Origin: Bacillota bacterium
Lineage (GTDB): Bacteria > Bacillota > Clostridia > Christensenellales > Aristaeellaceae
Direction of reading: 5' to 3'
Length of the DNA: 53,664 bases
Assembly: GCA_023398575.1 (NCBI GenBank)
Contig: JAEWSC010000083.1
Coordinates: 1 to 53,664 of the forward strand
Part shown: piece by piece, positions 30,408 to 37,672 of the stretch
Layout of the letters: the number at the start of each line of letters is the position of its first letter
Numbering within the stretch: position 1 is the stretch's first letter
Translations under genes and position numbers: made by a program
The notes under the pieces: generated by a model
What the model was told of the DNA's origin: nothing
The model's database searches: none
What the model saw: the letters and a program-made list of their open reading frames with translations, nothing else

Positions 30408-32843
30408 ATGACGTATGGTTACTTTGACGATGCGAAAAGGGAATATGTGATCACAAGGCCGGATACACCTTATCCATGGATCAATTATTTGGGCAGTGAG
30501 GATTTCTTCTCTCTGCTTTCCAACACCTCCGGCGGCTATAGCTTTTATAAGGATGCCAGGCTGCTACGTTTGACGCGTTACCGCTATAACAACGTTCCCA
30601 CCGATATGGGCGGGCATTACTACTATATTAAGGACGGAGAAAGCATTTGGAATCCTGGTTGGATGCCGGTAAAGGCTGCGCTTGACCATTATGAGTGCCG
30701 GCATGGATTGGGATATAGTGTCATCACTTCTGAGAAGGATGGCCTAAAGGTCAGGCAGACGGTACTGGTGCCCAGGGGCAAAACGGCCGAGGTGACCCAG
30801 CTTGTTTTAGCCAACACGTCTGATAAAGAAAAGCAGGTTAGCCTGTTTAGCTATGTAGAGTTTTGCCTTTGGAATGCAATGGATGACTCCAGCAATTTCC
30901 AACGCAATTACAACATTGGTGAAGTGGAAGTGCAAGGCAGTGCCCTGTATCACAAAACTGAATACCGGGAGCGCCGCAACCATTATGCCGTATTCTCAGT
31001 AAATGCGCCGGTGGATGGCTTTGACACCGACCGCGAATCTTTTATCGGCTTGTATAACGGACTTGACAAACCGCAAGTGGTGGAAGAAAATGCATCCCGA
31101 AACAGCGTGGCCAGCGGGTGGGCGCCCATCGGCTCCCATTGCCTGCGCCGCAGCCTGCAGCCAGGCGAAACGGTTTCCTTTGTGTTTGTGCTAGGGTATT
31201 GTGAAAATCCGGATGAGGACAAGTTCGAATCACTAGGTGTTATCAACAAGGCGCCTGCCATAAAGCTGCTGGAGGCATTTCAGACCGACGTGCAGTTTGA
31301 AGCAGCCCTAGCGGGCGTTAAGGCCTATTGGGATGAGCTTCTTTCTACGTATCAGGTGAAGAGCAGCAATGATAAGGTTGACCGTATGGTCAATATCTGG
31401 AACCAGTATCAGTGTATGGTCACTTTCAATATGTCCCGATCCGCCTCTTACTTTGAATCCGGTATCGGCCGCGGTATGGGCTTTCGCGATTCCACCCAGG
31501 ATCTGTTGGGTTTTGTCCACCTGATACCTGAACGTGCCAGGGAGCGGATTATTGACATTGCATCCACCCAATTTGAAGATGGCAGCGCTTATCATCAATA
31601 TCAGCCCTTGACCAAGCGGGGGAATATGGATGTGGGCAGCGGTTTTAACGATGATCCTCTGTGGCTCATCGTAGGCGTGGCTGCGTACATCAAGGAGACC
31701 GGTGATTTCTCCATCCTGCATGAATCTGTGCCCTTTGACAATGATTGGTCCAAAGCACAGCCACTGATGGAGCATATGCGCCGCTCCTTCCGCTATACCA
31801 GCACCCATACTGGCCCTCATGGCCTGCCGCTGATTGGCCGCGCGGACTGGAATGATTGTTTGAACCTGAACTGCTTTTCCAAAACCCCCGGCGAAAGCTT
31901 TCAGACCTGTCAGAACTATGACAGCGGCATTGCTGAATCTATCTTTATTGCCGGCATGTTCGTAGCTGTGGCGGATGATTACGCCGAACTCAGCCGCCGG
32001 TTTGGTTGGGCTGAGGAAGCCGTTTTCGCCAAGGAGCAGAAGGCAAAGATGGAGCAAACCGTGCTTGCCCATGGCTGGGATGGAAAATGGTTCCTGCGTG
32101 CGTATGATGCTTATGGCAATAAAGTTGGCAGCGAAAGCTGCAAGGAAGGCCAGATATTTATTGAGCCCCAGGGCTATTGTGTTATGGGCGGCATCGGCGT
32201 GAAGGAAGGCGTTGCGCAGCAGGCAATGGATTCTGTGCGCGAAAGACTGATGAATAGGTATGGCATTGCGCTGCATACGCCGCCATACACTACATATCAC
32301 CTGGAACTTGGTGAAATCAGTTCGTACCCGCCGGGATATAAGGAAAATGGCAGCATTTTCTGTCATAACAATCCTTGGATCACGATTGCAGAAACGGTGC
32401 TGGGCCACGGTGACAGGGCGTTTGAAGTATACAAACTAACTTGCCCCGCCTATACGGAAGATCAAAAGCTGCACCGAACTGAGCCTTATGTCTATGCGCA
32501 GACCATCGCCGGACCTTACGCTCAGCGCTTTGGCGAGGCGAAGAACAGTTGGCTCACCGGCACGGCCGCATGGAGCTTTTATTCCATATCCAATGCCATA
32601 CTAGGCGTCAAACCGGAGTATGATGGATTGCGAATCGATCCTTGTCTTCCCGGTGAACTGAAAGAACTGACGCTGACACGCCGGTTCAGGGGGAATACCT
32701 ACATGATTGATGTGGTCAATAAGACTGGCGGAGAAAAGAAGGGCGTTCGGCTGACCCTTGACGGGAAAGCGGTTGAAGGCGACACTCTTCCCATATCCGG
32801 AGAAACAGGCAAGACATACCGCGTAACAGCAATTCTTGGATGA
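30408..32843 (+). CDS. Cellobiose phosphorylase (GH94)
   Basis: An 811-residue intracellular enzyme, the normal length of clostridial cellobiose phosphorylase. It splits cellobiose with phosphate into glucose 1-phosphate and glucose, saving ATP. Recognisable parts: N-terminal beta-sandwich from YGYFDDAKREYVI, helical linker, and an alpha6/alpha6 barrel with RGMGFRDSTQDLLGF, GSGFNDDPLWLI and the general acid Asp in RADWNDCLNL (about residue 483). The C-terminal part has GEISSYPPGYKENG. The ATG follows CGGAGG. It is alone in its transcript; no cellodextrin transporter is adjacent. Closely related phosphorylases with other beta-glucosides as substrate cannot be fully excluded. Confidence 0.92.
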   Translation: MTYGYFDDAKREYVITRPDTPYPWINYLGSEDFFSLLSNTSGGYSFYKDARLLRLTRYRYNNVPTDMGGHYYYIKDGESIWNPGWMPVKAALDHYECRHGLGYSVITSEKDGLKVRQTVLVPRGKTAEVTQLVLANTSDKEKQVSLFSYVEFCLWNAMDDSSNFQRNYNIGEVEVQGSALYHKTEYRERRNHYAVFSVNAPVDGFDTDRESFIGLYNGLDKPQVVEENASRNSVASGWAPIGSHCLRRSLQPGETVSFVFVLGYCENPDEDKFESLGVINKAPAIKLLEAFQTDVQFEAALAGVKAYWDELLSTYQVKSSNDKVDRMVNIWNQYQCMVTFNMSRSASYFESGIGRGMGFRDSTQDLLGFVHLIPERARERIIDIASTQFEDGSAYHQYQPLTKRGNMDVGSGFNDDPLWLIVGVAAYIKETGDFSILHESVPFDNDWSKAQPLMEHMRRSFRYTSTHTGPHGLPLIGRADWNDCLNLNCFSKTPGESFQTCQNYDSGIAESIFIAGMFVAVADDYAELSRRFGWAEEAVFAKEQKAKMEQTVLAHGWDGKWFLRAYDAYGNKVGSESCKEGQIFIEPQGYCVMGGIGVKEGVAQQAMDSVRERLMNRYGIALHTPPYTTYHLELGEISSYPPGYKENGSIFCHNNPWITIAETVLGHGDRAFEVYKLTCPAYTEDQKLHRTEPYVYAQTIAGPYAQRFGEAKNSWLTGTAAWSFYSISNAILGVKPEYDGLRIDPCLPGELKELTLTRRFRGNTYMIDVVNKTGGEKKGVRLTLDGKAVEGDTLPISGETGKTYRVTAILG

Positions 32844-32857
32844 CGCTTTTTAGCTTT

Positions 32858-32892
32858 AACGGGCACCATCGCAATGATGATGCCCGTTTCTT
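32858..32892 (+). terminator. Intrinsic terminator after cellobiose phosphorylase
   Basis: Stem 32858-32865 with 32881-32888, extended inside by CATC/GATG (32867-32870 with 32876-32879), then a T-rich tract. Confidence 0.78.
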
Positions 32893-32911
32893 TATGTGTG
32901 AAGACCTTTAG

Positions 32912-32940
32912 ATGACAGTTCCTAGATCTTATGGTATCAT
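32912..32940 (+). promoter_or_regulatory. Promoter of GT2 gene
   Basis: ATGACA (32912-32917), 17-bp spacer, TATCAT (32935-32940), 31 bp before the GT2 start. Confidence 0.65.
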
Positions 32941-32970
32941 ACGGTGAGATTATAAAAAGGAGGGCGTTCC

Positions 32971-33747
32971 ATGGCGGATACGCCTCTTATTACGGCTTGT
33001 ATTGTGACCTATAATAGCGAAGGGCATATAGGCAATGTATTATCCTCTCTTTTGAGCAGCACGATCGCACATCGAATGGAAATTATGGTGGTGGACAATG
33101 CTTCCTCCGACGGGTCAGCGGCAATCGTACAGAAGGATTTTCCGAATGTGAGGTTGATTAAGCTAAAAAAAAATATCGGGTTTGGACAAGGACATAACCA
33201 GGCACTGTCGTATATGAATGCGCCGTATCACTTGATCGTGAATCCTGATATTACTCTGGAACCGGATGAGCTTGAAAAGATGGTCGCCTTTTTGGATGGC
33301 CGCCGTGATGTCGTACTGCTAACGCCCAGGGTACTTCATCCAGACGGAAGCGAACAGTTTCTACCTAAAGAGCAACCCACGCTCCACTATCTTCTCAGTG
33401 GATATTTGGAGAGATTGGGCCGGCCGTTTACAACATGGAGAAGCAGTTATACATGGCGAGACAAGATGATAAGCGATCCAACAGAGCTATATTTTGCTAC
33501 TGGCTGCTTCATGCTTATGCGTGCTGATGCGTTTGCAGCAGTAGGTGGCTTTGATTCACGATACTTTTTATACATGGAAGATGCAGACTTGACCACAGAA
33601 ATGAAGGCAAAGGGATTGACGCTTTATCACCCGGACTTTTCTGTGACGCATGTTTGGGCACGAGAAAATGTTCGGAACCTTCGGGGTACTTTACGCCATG
33701 TGAAAGCGATAATGCAATATTTTCGAAAATGGGGATGGCGAATATAA
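32971..33747 (+). CDS. Family 2 glycosyltransferase, rhamnosyltransferase-like
   Basis: A 258-residue GT2 protein of the WbbL/rhamnosyltransferase type. It opens with ITACIVTYNSEGHIGNVL, has VVDNASSDGSAAIV, NIGFGQGHNQAL, the DxD-like NPDITL, then ATGCFMLMRADAF and GGFDSRYFLYMEDADLT, where the ED pair probably supplies the catalytic base. AAGGAGG precedes the ATG. It would transfer a sugar from a nucleotide-sugar donor to a lipid-linked or wall polymer at the inner face of the membrane. It is monocistronic by its own promoter; no polysaccharide cluster is adjacent. Confidence 0.9.
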   Translation: MADTPLITACIVTYNSEGHIGNVLSSLLSSTIAHRMEIMVVDNASSDGSAAIVQKDFPNVRLIKLKKNIGFGQGHNQALSYMNAPYHLIVNPDITLEPDELEKMVAFLDGRRDVVLLTPRVLHPDGSEQFLPKEQPTLHYLLSGYLERLGRPFTTWRSSYTWRDKMISDPTELYFATGCFMLMRADAFAAVGGFDSRYFLYMEDADLTTEMKAKGLTLYHPDFSVTHVWARENVRNLRGTLRHVKAIMQYFRKWGWRI

Positions 33748-33791
33748 AGACATAAAATAATTAGCACTTTTTTTTGAAAGAGCCCATTTTT

Positions 33792-33820
33792 TTGCCAGCG
33801 TATTGCGAATGTATTATATG
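33792..33820 (+). promoter_or_regulatory. Promoter before the exported protein at 33863
   Basis: TTGCCA (33792-33797), 17-bp spacer, TATATG (33815-33820). A CCC (33783) and a CGAA (33806) nearby recall SigI-type elements but their spacing is not convincing. Confidence 0.45.
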
Positions 33821-33862
33821 TCTGGACAAATTGGTTGATCTATCAAGAAAGGGTGTGGAAAC

Positions 33863-34633
33863 TTGCGTAAGATACTTTCTATGGTAACGGCAATGGCATT
33901 GGTCACTGTAATACTATCTACCAGTGCACTGGCTCAGGGTTCCAAAAATCAAAAAGGCGTCACAGGTAATGGACGAGGGCAGGAGCAGAGCAACCGGCAA
34001 TACGCGCCTGGCAATAACCAGACGGAGCAAGGTAATAATCAAGGCCTGGGATTCCTAGAAGACGCCATGCAAAAGCCTTCTGCGCAAAATGTAAAGGATT
34101 GGAAGAAATCAAGTCAAGATCCCGTTGTAACTGGAGCGACAGATACTTTGGACGCCGGTACCGGGGCGGATGAAGTTGATGCCGGAGCAAAGCCACACGA
34201 AAAGGCCAAGCCAGCTTGGGATCGTGAACGTCACGAGCCCAAAGGGCTGTGGACAAATATCCAGGCCGTTACAGATACCATCGGCCTGCTAACGGATGCG
34301 GATACTGCTGCCCAACTGAATGTACTGTTGACTGCTTATAGCACCGCTACTGATGAGGCGGCTACGAAGACAGCGCTTACCGCATTGCTGGACGCATTGG
34401 CTCAAGTTGGTGCTCCGGTAGTCTCGGAGGAGATCGGTGGTGAAGTTCAGGCTCAGCTGCTTGTCAGCAGGAATATTGAGGTTCTGCGTGAAAAGGTCTT
34501 GCTGCATGCCGATAACAACAATGGAACCTTGCTCGCCCTCTTGCATGCCTATGAAACCGCATTGCATCAGAAAGATCATCAGGTGGATGCCGAGGACACA
34601 GATACTTCTGATGATGTTAATGTAAGCAAGTAG
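33863..34633 (+). CDS. Exported protein of unknown function upstream of sigI
   Basis: A 256-residue protein with a TTG start and a clear signal peptide: MRKILSMVTAMALVTVIL then STSALA, cleaved before QGSKNQ. The mature N-terminal 100 residues are low in complexity, rich in Gly, Asn, Gln, Lys and Asp (GNGRGQEQSNRQYAPGNN). Residues 130-235 are alpha-helical with Ala, Leu and Thr (LLTAYSTATDEAATKTALTALL). The tail is acidic. No known domain. The start follows GGGTGTGG, a weak site. Its place just before sigI suggests an envelope protein in the same response. Confidence 0.75.
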   Translation: MRKILSMVTAMALVTVILSTSALAQGSKNQKGVTGNGRGQEQSNRQYAPGNNQTEQGNNQGLGFLEDAMQKPSAQNVKDWKKSSQDPVVTGATDTLDAGTGADEVDAGAKPHEKAKPAWDRERHEPKGLWTNIQAVTDTIGLLTDADTAAQLNVLLTAYSTATDEAATKTALTALLDALAQVGAPVVSEEIGGEVQAQLLVSRNIEVLREKVLLHADNNNGTLLALLHAYETALHQKDHQVDAEDTDTSDDVNVSK

Positions 34634-34692
34634 TCACTGAAATGGCAATAGCTGTACTGTGGCAGAAGCTTTGGTGCAGCCTAAGGATGCGC

Positions 34693-34721
34693 TTGATTTA
34701 GCAAACTGATTCTTATTTAAT
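34693..34721 (+). promoter_or_regulatory. Promoter upstream of sigI
   Basis: TTGATT (34693-34698), 17-bp spacer, TTTAAT (34716-34721). The transcript would begin near 34728, about 87 nt before the sigI start. Confidence 0.6.
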
Positions 34722-34746
34722 ATTGGCCCCCCTTTTGCATAGGGAG

Positions 34747-34785
34747 GATGGCTGGCAGGAGAATGTTCATTTTCCTGCCACCATC
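34747..34785 (+). other. Strong hairpin in the sigI leader
   Basis: Thirteen base pairs (34747-34751 and 34753-34760 with 34773-34785) with a single bulged base and a 12-nt loop, ending 30 nt before the sigI start codon. Only a short TTTT follows (34791-34794), so it may be a weak terminator, a processing site or an attenuator. Confidence 0.6.
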
Positions 34786-34814
34786 TGCACTTTTACACAT
34801 TATGGGAGGATTCA

Positions 34815-35531
34815 GTGGTCAAATTGGCGGATGTAGCGACAAGCAAGCACAAATTGGAAGGCAATGAACATTTGTTGAATGAATATAAGCCATTCATTCT
34901 GCGAACAGCTTCTTATGTGCTCAAACGCTACATTTCAGACAGCGACGATGCATGGTCTGTGGCTTTGATTGCTTTTTGGGAAGCGATTGATCACTACAAC
35001 AAAAGCAAAGGTGACTTCAACGCATATGCGAAATTGGTGATAAAACGGCGGCTTATCGACTACCAGCGCAAGCAAAAGTGGCATCAAGCCGAGGTTGTAG
35101 TTGCTCCTCATGTGTTTACGGGCGAGACGACTGGGGGAGATGCTGCATTTTCAGTACATAATGTGAGAATTACCACTCCTGTAGTGTTAGAAGAAAGAGA
35201 ACTAAGGGTTGAACTGGCGGATGCTGCCGATTTATTTGCACCTTACGGTTTTACTTTCATGGATCTGGCAGAATGCTCTCCCAAGTCGGAGAAAACAAAG
35301 GCTGCATGCGCGAAAGCAGCCTCCTATATGCTAAATACTCCTGATTTGATAACGAAAATGCGTCATACCAAGCGTTTACCGCTGGCGGTTATATCCATCA
35401 AGGCACACATCCCATTAAAGCTTTTAAACCGCCATCGAAGATATATTATAGCAGTGGTAGAGATTATGGAAGGGGATTATCCTGGGCTTCAATCCTATCT
35501 TAATTTTGTTAGAAAGGGGATGGACACTTGA
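34815..35531 (+). CDS. sigI: RNA polymerase sigma factor SigI
   Basis: A 238-residue SigI-type sigma factor. The sigma-70 region 2 is seen in EYKPFILRTASYVLKRYISDSDDAWSVALIAFWEAI (residues 24-59, key aromatic residues at the end) and DFNAYAKLVIKRRLIDYQRK; the C-terminal DNA-binding domain lies near 165-225 with LPLAVISIKAHIPLKLL. GTG start with GGAGG 5 nt upstream. In Bacillus SigI responds to heat and wall stress; in cellulolytic clostridia SigI/RsgI pairs sense polysaccharides outside the cell. It overlaps rsgI by 4 nt, the fixed gene order of this system. Confidence 0.92.
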   Translation: MVKLADVATSKHKLEGNEHLLNEYKPFILRTASYVLKRYISDSDDAWSVALIAFWEAIDHYNKSKGDFNAYAKLVIKRRLIDYQRKQKWHQAEVVVAPHVFTGETTGGDAAFSVHNVRITTPVVLEERELRVELADAADLFAPYGFTFMDLAECSPKSEKTKAACAKAASYMLNTPDLITKMRHTKRLPLAVISIKAHIPLKLLNRHRRYIIAVVEIMEGDYPGLQSYLNFVRKGMDT

Positions 35532-36628
35532 AAGCGGTTGTCGCTCAAGTTGCTGGGAGGCACGCTGTGCTGCTTACCAGCAGCGGCCAATTTATCCGGG
35601 TACGCAATCATGGGTACCGCCCAGGGCAGCAGATAGCCTTGGGGGAAAAGCGTGCGCAACCAGTAAAAGCGCTTCTTATTGCTGCAAGCCTGATGCTCTT
35701 TTTGCTGGGTGGTACGGGCCTGGCGGCAGACCGGTTGCCATTTTCCTATGTCAGCTTGGATGTGAACCCGTCCATTGAGTATACACTGAACTGGTTTGAC
35801 CGTGTAATTTCCCTGCGTGCTGTCAACGAGGTTGCCGAGATTACAGCAATGCAGCTAATGGAGCAGGGCGTTGATCATATGCCAATCACCCAAGCGGTTA
35901 GCATGACGCTTGAACACTTAAAGAGCAGGGAGTATTTCACGGACGAATCAGAAAACAATGTAATCATCGCCGTTGCCACCTATGGGCTGAAAAATACCTC
36001 GAGCCTCAATAAACAGCTGGAAAGCAGTATACAGAGCCTTTCCTGGAGCCATGTGCTGGATGTCAAGACCATTGAGACAAGCGCTGCCAAAGTGCAGGAG
36101 GCAAGGCGTTACCATAGCACAGCAGGAAAGCTGACAGTGGTGGAAGAGATCGTTGCATCTGAAGGTGATACAGATGAGTCCACAAAAGAGGAATGGTTGA
36201 AAAAATCTGTAAGGGACATTATGAAGAACCCAAAGGAACCCAAGCGAGAATTACAGGGTCCGGATACCGGTAAAGCATTGGAATCCAGACTGAATGAAGG
36301 CATGATGAGCACGCCTCCTTCGGAAGCTTTGATACTGTTCAAGACGCCGGCCCCCATGGACGAGAGAACGGACGCCAAACCACAGAAAACCGGCAATCCA
36401 AAGAAGAGTGATAACCCTTCCGTCAAGGATAGGGAAGCGCTCATTACGGCGACGCCCAAACTCCAAACAACTGTAAAGCCGCTGCCTACGCCTCGTCATG
36501 GTCCGGTTCAACCTGGCACCAAGGAGCAGAAAAACAAAGAAGATCGCGAATCTCCGGATAAAGGCAACACCCAGAAATCCAATGGGCAGCAGGATGCAAG
36601 CAATCCCTCGGATGATCGCAAGAAGTAA
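35528..36628 (+). CDS. rsgI: Anti-sigma factor RsgI
   Basis: A 366-residue membrane anti-sigma factor. Residues 1-50 are the RsgI N-terminal sigma-binding domain (VVAQVAGRHAVLLTSSGQFI), then a membrane helix near 54-76, then the extracellular region with FSYVSLDVNPSIEYTLN, where the Asn-Pro pair matches the site of self-cleavage known in RsgI proteins, and VISLRAVNE. From about 225 on it is a Pro/Lys/Thr/Asp-rich linker. No carbohydrate-binding or glycosidase domain follows, unlike sensory RsgI of Clostridium thermocellum. The TTG start overlaps the sigI stop (TTGA). It holds SigI inactive until an outside signal. Confidence 0.9.
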   Translation: MKAVVAQVAGRHAVLLTSSGQFIRVRNHGYRPGQQIALGEKRAQPVKALLIAASLMLFLLGGTGLAADRLPFSYVSLDVNPSIEYTLNWFDRVISLRAVNEVAEITAMQLMEQGVDHMPITQAVSMTLEHLKSREYFTDESENNVIIAVATYGLKNTSSLNKQLESSIQSLSWSHVLDVKTIETSAAKVQEARRYHSTAGKLTVVEEIVASEGDTDESTKEEWLKKSVRDIMKNPKEPKRELQGPDTGKALESRLNEGMMSTPPSEALILFKTPAPMDERTDAKPQKTGNPKKSDNPSVKDREALITATPKLQTTVKPLPTPRHGPVQPGTKEQKNKEDRESPDKGNTQKSNGQQDASNPSDDRKK

Positions 36629-36658
36629 TACGTGCAAACATGGTGATAGGGAGGCAGT

Positions 36659-37330
36659 ATGCTGGAAAATGCACTGATATTTCTCATTTGCCTAGGTTTA
36701 GTCGCCGTAGTTCCTGCCGTATCCTCTGCGGATAAGAAGGATATGGTTGAAACGCACTCCTTTTTACATCGCTATGCATCTTGGTATGCATTGCTGTTTC
36801 CTAATACGGAAAGCAATCCACCGATATTGTTTAACGATATGAACAGCACCATCACCGCTGGGGCTGTAACAATTGGTTATGATAGCACTACACAGTTGGC
36901 TGTTTCCATCAATTGTGACATGCTGCGCAATGAAGGCGCATTCATCAACCAAATGGTTGCCCTCATTGCTGCGATGTCGGATGATGAGGCTGCTGCTTTG
37001 ACTTTTACAGAGCAACAAACGTCAGCCTGGATAAATGTATGCACCCGAGCTGTTCAAATACGCAGGAATGACCCGTATCACTTAGGCGCATACGATTTGT
37101 ATATTCTATCATCCGATGACGATGTTCAACTGTATGCTATACTCAGTGCAAAAGCGCAAGCCGGTCTTGCTGATGGAGTAAGCGGTGTCATCCCATACCT
37201 GGGGGGGACTCAGGAAAAAGTGGTGGGAGAAGATACTAATACTGCTCTGGCAACTGGTGATGAAGAGGAAAATGTGCATGCAATAAAAAGGAGTTTATTT
37301 GAATTCGGCTTTTTTTCTTCAGACAATTAG
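36659..37330 (+). CDS. Exported or membrane-anchored protein of unknown function after rsgI
   Basis: A 223-residue protein with an N-terminal hydrophobic segment LENALIFLICLGLVAVVPAVSSA that may be a signal peptide or an anchor. The rest is soluble, with SFLHRYASWYALLFP, ITAGAVTIGYDSTTQLAVSI, an acidic MSDDEAAALTFTEQQ, and an acidic tail. No family recognised. GGGAGG lies 5 nt before the ATG and the gap from rsgI is 30 bp, so it belongs to the sigI operon and could help sensing or be a target of the pathway. Confidence 0.7.
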   Translation: MLENALIFLICLGLVAVVPAVSSADKKDMVETHSFLHRYASWYALLFPNTESNPPILFNDMNSTITAGAVTIGYDSTTQLAVSINCDMLRNEGAFINQMVALIAAMSDDEAAALTFTEQQTSAWINVCTRAVQIRRNDPYHLGAYDLYILSSDDDVQLYAILSAKAQAGLADGVSGVIPYLGGTQEKVVGEDTNTALATGDEEENVHAIKRSLFEFGFFSSDN

Positions 37331-37621
37331 AGTGATAACTATAATGATGCAACAGTAAACGTGTGTCAATATTTCAGTTATTTATCGCTTTGCGGCAACC
37401 GGAATTGCCATACCCACGACGCAGGCATTGCTATTTTTGGCGGATGGTCAAGAAATCTGAATCCAGTGGAGATTGATTGTCTACGGCCTTGTAAAGGCCA
37501 ACATAACCGTCTGCACATGATTTTGTTACGCCTCACTTATTTCCTTTTATCCAATTGGCTAACCATATGCATTTAAGCAAGAGTACGGGTCTCATTCCAT
37601 GATGCAGCTGAGAAAATGTGC
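37331..37621. other. Gap without a supportable gene
   Basis: About 290 bp before the shared terminator. A 71-codon frame at 37361 has a GTG start but no ribosome binding site and no recognisable features. Two small hairpins (GGCAA/TTGCC near 37393-37408 and a 6-bp stem at 37485-37499) are the only structures seen. Confidence 0.4.
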
Positions 37622-37659
37622 AAAAGCCGTCCGAAGAAACATTCTTTCGGACGGCTTTT
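37622..37659. terminator. Bidirectional terminator between sigI operon and bceB
   Basis: A perfect 14-bp stem (37622-37635 with 37646-37659), 10-nt loop, four As and four Ts at its ends, only 13 bp from the bceB stop codon. Confidence 0.87.
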
Positions 37660-37672
37660 GCTTAGAAATTTC

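Noticed and set aside
31308..32408. A 366-codon open frame on the minus strand inside the cellobiose phosphorylase gene
   Set aside because: It lies fully within a strong + strand gene of known family, its translation shows no domain, and no ribosome binding site supports it. It is a codon-bias shadow.
33783..33809. SigI-dependent promoter (CCC and CGAA elements) before the exported protein
   Set aside because: The two short elements are 20 bp apart and one is degenerate, so they may be chance. A sigma-A-like promoter in the same place fits better.
37361..37576. A 71-codon + strand frame after the sigI operon
   Set aside because: GTG start without a ribosome binding site, no recognisable domain and an unusual composition; treated as non-coding.
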